From assembly GCA_001466705.2 (NCBI GenBank), contig LATX02000184.1, forward strand, positions 248,001 to 312,000: a stretch of DNA of 64,000 nt, in the 5' to 3' direction. Source of the stretch: Moniliophthora roreri. Its lineage: Eukaryota; Basidiomycota; Agaricomycetes; Agaricales; Marasmiaceae. Below, piece after piece: positions 60,601-64,000 of this stretch. A program made the translations under genes and the position numbers. The notes beneath the pieces are model-generated. The model did no database searches. It was not told the origin of the DNA and saw only the letters and a program-made list of their open reading frames with translations. Each line of letters begins with the position of its first letter. Positions within the stretch are counted from its first letter, which is position 1.

Positions 60601-62582
60601 GGTGTACATGTAGCCGATGCCTCCCACTTTGTCAAGCCCAACACCGCACTCGACCGTGATGCCAGGAAGCGTGCCACTAGTGTCTATTTGGTTCAACGCG
60701 CTGTCCCCATGCTTCCTCCAGCCCTCAGCGAACAGATCTGCAGTCTTCTTCCTGGACAAGATCGTTTGGCTTTCTCTGTTATCTTCACGTTCAGCAAAGA
60801 TGCCAAGGTCATGAAGAAATGGTTTGGAAAGACCGTCATCAGGTTCGTTGCCATCGGCATTGCGTTTCTGGGTCGTATCGCTCATGTTTTATTAGATCTG
60901 CTACCAAGCTTTCGTACGATGATGCTCAGAACGTTATCGAAGGGAAGTCTTTGGGTAGCGTTCCTGTTATTCCAGAGCATGGTGCCGGCGACATCGAGCA
61001 TGATATCAAGGTGCTTCATGATCTTGCTATGAAGTTGCGAGCTCAGCGCCTTGAGAACGGTACATTAAGTCTTGAGAGCCTTCGCCTCGAGTTCAAATTG
61101 GATGACAATGGCATGCCTGCCGATTGCTGGCAACACCAACGTACCGAGGCCAATGACTTAGTGCAAGAGGTGAATTCTTAAAATGTGCGGTTGCTTTCAA
61201 ATACTGAAATTTCACAGTTTATGCTCTTGACAAACATTGCTGTTGCTCAACACGTTGCTGTGCACCTTCCGGAGCAGGCTCTTCTCCGCAGACATGATAC
61301 TCCACTTGAGCGTCGCCTGGTAAGAACCCTTCAGAAGTGTTGTCAGCATTTGTCTGACTTCATACCAGAATAATTTTGTGGAACGTGCCGCGCGCTTGGG
61401 CTACAACATGGATACCTCGTCTGCTGCCGCTCTCATGAAGTCCTTCCAAAGCATCCAGGACCCGAGGGCCCGTCGTTTACTCGAGCTGCTCTCGTTCAAG
61501 GCAACTCAACGCGCGAAGTACTTCTGTGCTGGCATGTTGGACATTGCCAAATATAATCACTATGCGTTGAACGTGCCTCTTTACACTCACTTCACATCCC
61601 CAATTCGACGCTATGCGGATGTTTTGGTACATCGTCAACTCGAGTCTATCCTCCAAGGTGGAGGTGGGTACAGACATGTCCTCAAACTTGTCTATATCTG
61701 ATGTGCGTTTTAGCTGATCCCAAGTTCACGATGGATCGTGATGCCGTGGCCAAGGTTGCTCAACAATGCAACATGTTCGTTTTACCAAGCTCTACACCTT
61801 AGCGTTGTATACTCATAACTCTGACAGTAAACGTGACTCTGCGATCCTAGCCCAGGAGCAGTCGACCCACTTGTACCTCTGCGTCTTGATTTCTGACCTT
61901 ACTCAGAGATATGGCCCTGTCATCCGTCAGGCCAAGGTCGTTGGCGTGCTTGAAGCAGCTTTCGACGTATTGGTTCCTGAATTTGGCATCGAGAAGCGAG
62001 TACACGTCGACCAAATGCCTATTGATGTGCGTTTTCGTTGCGAAAAGCCAACTCGTTTTACTGATGCTTTTCATAGAACCACGTTTATGATGAACACACT
62101 CACACGCTTCAGATCTACTGGTCTAACAAGGACGTCATTACCTGGTTGGCCGAGAATAGTGACGACGAACATTTGAAGAAGGTTAAACAGAACGCTGAGC
62201 AGCATGCCTTGAAGATGGAAGTTGCATCTCGTTCTGTTCATGATGAGAAGGCCCTGTTTGATGAAGACGATGCTGACGACGATGAAATCGTGCTTGGGCG
62301 GAGTGAACCTGCGAACACGGAGCCTGAAACCTCTAAACAACGGCTGTTGTCGATGTCGAAGCCCCAGCCCGAGTTTGAAGGATTGAGGGTCGCTCAGTCT
62401 GGCCATAAGATTCAAGACATCCGCGAACTTATGACTGTTCCAGTAAGTTTTCTTGTACAAGATATGTACTATGATACTTGAACTCATTTCCACTCCAGGT
62501 TATTGTTACTGCTGATTTGACAAAATCTCCACCAGTCATCAAGGTATACAGCGTCAATCCCTATGCCGCGCAAAAGAAGTAA
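57641..62582 (+). CDS. SSD1: Ssd1/Sts5-family RNB-domain protein
   Basis: RNase II-related RNA-binding protein that in yeasts represses translation of cell-wall mRNAs and supports wall integrity and polarised growth. The start at 57641 gives MTDQVTPQAQLPPKKDEK. A disordered region of about 600 residues follows (Ser/Asn/Gln-rich, QNQIEALQQQQQALYQQQ-like coiled coil). Cold-shock domains start at LFAPYLPQASLPPLLAAGKLVVGILRVN and include DADIYICGSKDRNRALEGDIVAVELL and an internal Lys/Glu insert. The RNB domain reads VFTIDPATSKDLDDAVSV, GVHVADASHFV, LLPGQDRLAFSVI, FMLLTNIAVAQHVA, TQRAKYFCAG and THFTSPIRRYADVLVHR. The S1-like end closes with YSVNPYAAQKK. Around 1,450 residues, about ten introns. 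Four acidic residues of the RNB site are present. Confidence 0.92.
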
Positions 62583-63036
62583 ACAATCCATCCCAATGAA
62601 CTCTGTACTATATACTCCTTTTATGTCTCCTTTTCTTTCATTCCTTTCGACCTTTTGTTCCAAACAATATCGAGGACAGCTCAAGCTGTTCCTCCGAAGT
62701 ATTTTTTACTGCCTTGCCATCCCACGAAACGTCAAATCGTTATGCTGCCTTTCATGTAACCACCATGTACATTTGTCTTCGAATGAAAACGGATTTATGA
62801 ATGCGTTTTATATATGTCAAAGATGAGTCTGGACGGGGTAGATACAGGTAAGATATACTGATACATACTGGCTACATGATAAATAGAAGCCGTACCTATG
62901 GTACTAAAGGTTTAAGTGCGAACTGATACGGTAGGGAACGTTGGTTATATATATACAATAAGATGAGGATGCGAAATGAAATGGATACAATGGGTGTATG
63001 GTCATGCACGAGAAATGAAACGAAGTGCGGAAGAGC
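62583..63036. other. Convergent intergenic stretch
   Basis: 3' regions of the SSD1-family and BTB-like genes. No further feature supported. Confidence 0.5.
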
Positions 63037-64000
63037 CTATATCCAGCCGGCTGGAGGACTCTGCACAGCACGGGTTCTGCTACGACTTCTTGAGCTGGTG
63101 GTGCTCGAGCGCGCATCTCTCCAAGAGAGAGGAGTTGGAGGAGAGCGCGTACGCATCGTGGTCGCATGGCCTTCCGTAGAACTCGTACTATCTGCATTGC
63201 TGACATCTTGTCGTTTCGAACGCAGCACAGACTTTACTTCGGTGTTTTCCAAAGGGAAGCTGTGCACGGAAGCCTGCTGGCTCTGGACCGAGATGCGCCC
63301 GGGATATGTCGAACTTTGAAGGGTACGAGATTGGTTGCGACTATGTAAACGCGGGGTCAGAGATGGTTGTCTCTGTCGGATCTCGTCCACGCAAAGCTTG
63401 TAAAGTCCATCAAGATTGAGATACGCAGCTTCATCTCGAAGCTCGAGCAAGGCCTCGAGGCGGGACTGAGTGTAGGAAGGTTGCAGCTGGATGGCCCGGG
63501 GAAGAGTATCTAGAAGTCCAGACTCTTCTGGGTCCAGAGAGCGCAGGTAGCTGAGAATGTGTGCATACCTGCCGATGGAAACGTTAGCACCATTAATTAC
63601 CGCTAAACAGGAGAAAACAGGCTTACGGAGCACTAGGTCGGTCTAAAAAGATATGTAAATTGGCTGGAGTCCGGGACAACAGTCCCTGAGATGCCAGGTG
63701 ATTTCTGTACACTGATAAATCACCACTATTCGTAGAGTAGATGGAAGAGGTGGTAGAGTTTGAACGCTGCCGAGGGAATAACAAGGTGATGTACGCAGAC
63801 AGATGAGATGGTCGTGAGGTCAATGTCTCCACGGTAGTCCGGTATGTGGTCGTACACGTCTCTAGCGTGATAAGAACCTTTGAGAAATCCAAAGGACTAG
63901 ATGGAAGTTCCGATACCAGTATTGGTCGGAATTCAGGTTGTGGCGGGCAGGAGGGAGTGACGTTGATGGGTAGAGGAGGAATCTGGGACAGATCCTCGGT
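63037..64000 (-). CDS. BTB/POZ-like protein (5' partial)
   Basis: 3' part of a gene that continues past the right edge; the minus-strand frame is open from base 64000. The text TEDLSQIPPLPINVTPSCPPQPEFRPILVSEL leads into a BTB/KCTD-like fold: LDFSKVLITLETCTTTYRTTVETL, an insert LFPRQRSNSTTSS, then LHIFLDRPSAP, an intron at about 63569-63627, YAHILSYLRSLDPEESGLLDTLP and EALLELRDEAAYLNLDGLYKLCVDEIR. The last phrase (AAYLNLDGLYKLC) is typical of KCTD-type tetramerisation BTB domains. The C-terminal 110 residues are Ser/Arg-rich and disordered, ending SRSRSRTRAVQSPPAGWI. The partner is unknown; in animals KCTD proteins often adapt substrates to CUL3. Confidence 0.72.

Overview
The window is nuclear DNA of a filamentous basidiomycete, most likely an Agaricomycete. 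Genes are close together on both strands, with many short introns (about 48-60 nt) carrying GTRNGT donors and YAG acceptors. The gene content (Tra1, Rad7, Ssd1, HDEL-type protein disulfide isomerase, Zn2Cys6 regulator, saccharopepsin, a HAD-type terpene synthase relative) is fungal. No tRNA, rRNA, CRISPR or bacterial-type operon was found. All products come from reading the translated sequence; no database search was run, and most exon borders are inferred from frame continuity and splice signals.

Layout. 1-11.8 kb: the C-terminal three quarters of TRA1, tail-to-tail with a bromodomain gene of the Brd8/Bdc1 type; both are NuA4-type chromatin factors. 11.9-15.8 kb: vacuolar aspartic protease (PEP4) and a DCAF-type WD40 protein. 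15.8-20.3 kb: a gene-poor stretch, an orphan multi-pass membrane protein, and a small unknown gene whose stop codon overlaps that of the membrane protein. 20.3-29 kb: aldo-keto reductase, RAD7, a CTNNBL1-like splicing factor, UTP15 and TCTP, three of them arranged around short shared promoters or convergent ends. 29.5-38.8 kb: gamma-tubulin complex protein 3, protein disulfide isomerase, verprolin/WIP and RBM42. 

38.9-43 kb is a decaying zone. It holds a fragmentary gene of unknown kind and a multiply broken gene related to HAD-cyclase fusion enzymes (drimane-type sesquiterpene synthases). A 313-bp hAT-like MITE sits in the first exon of that broken gene, with 25-bp terminal inverted repeats and a perfect 8-bp target duplication. 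43-54 kb: a Zn2Cys6 transcription factor, a Kre9-like GPI-anchored wall protein, ESCRT-III VPS2, mitochondrial NAD-isocitrate dehydrogenase (IDH2), and a proline/RS-rich protein with a C-terminal BTB-like region. 54-64 kb: a second aldo-keto reductase, a degenerate fragment of an IDH2 duplicate, an SSD1-family RNB protein, and the 3' part of a BTB-like gene running off the right edge.

Most genes are housekeeping and unlinked in function. The TRA1/bromodomain pair is the only obvious functional neighbour pair. I found no convincing new multi-gene system. The most notable items are the MITE-interrupted terpene synthase relic, the IDH2 relic, an unfolded-protein-response-like promoter on the PDI gene, matching introns in both CGHC active sites of PDI, and several stop-free introns whose length is a multiple of three.
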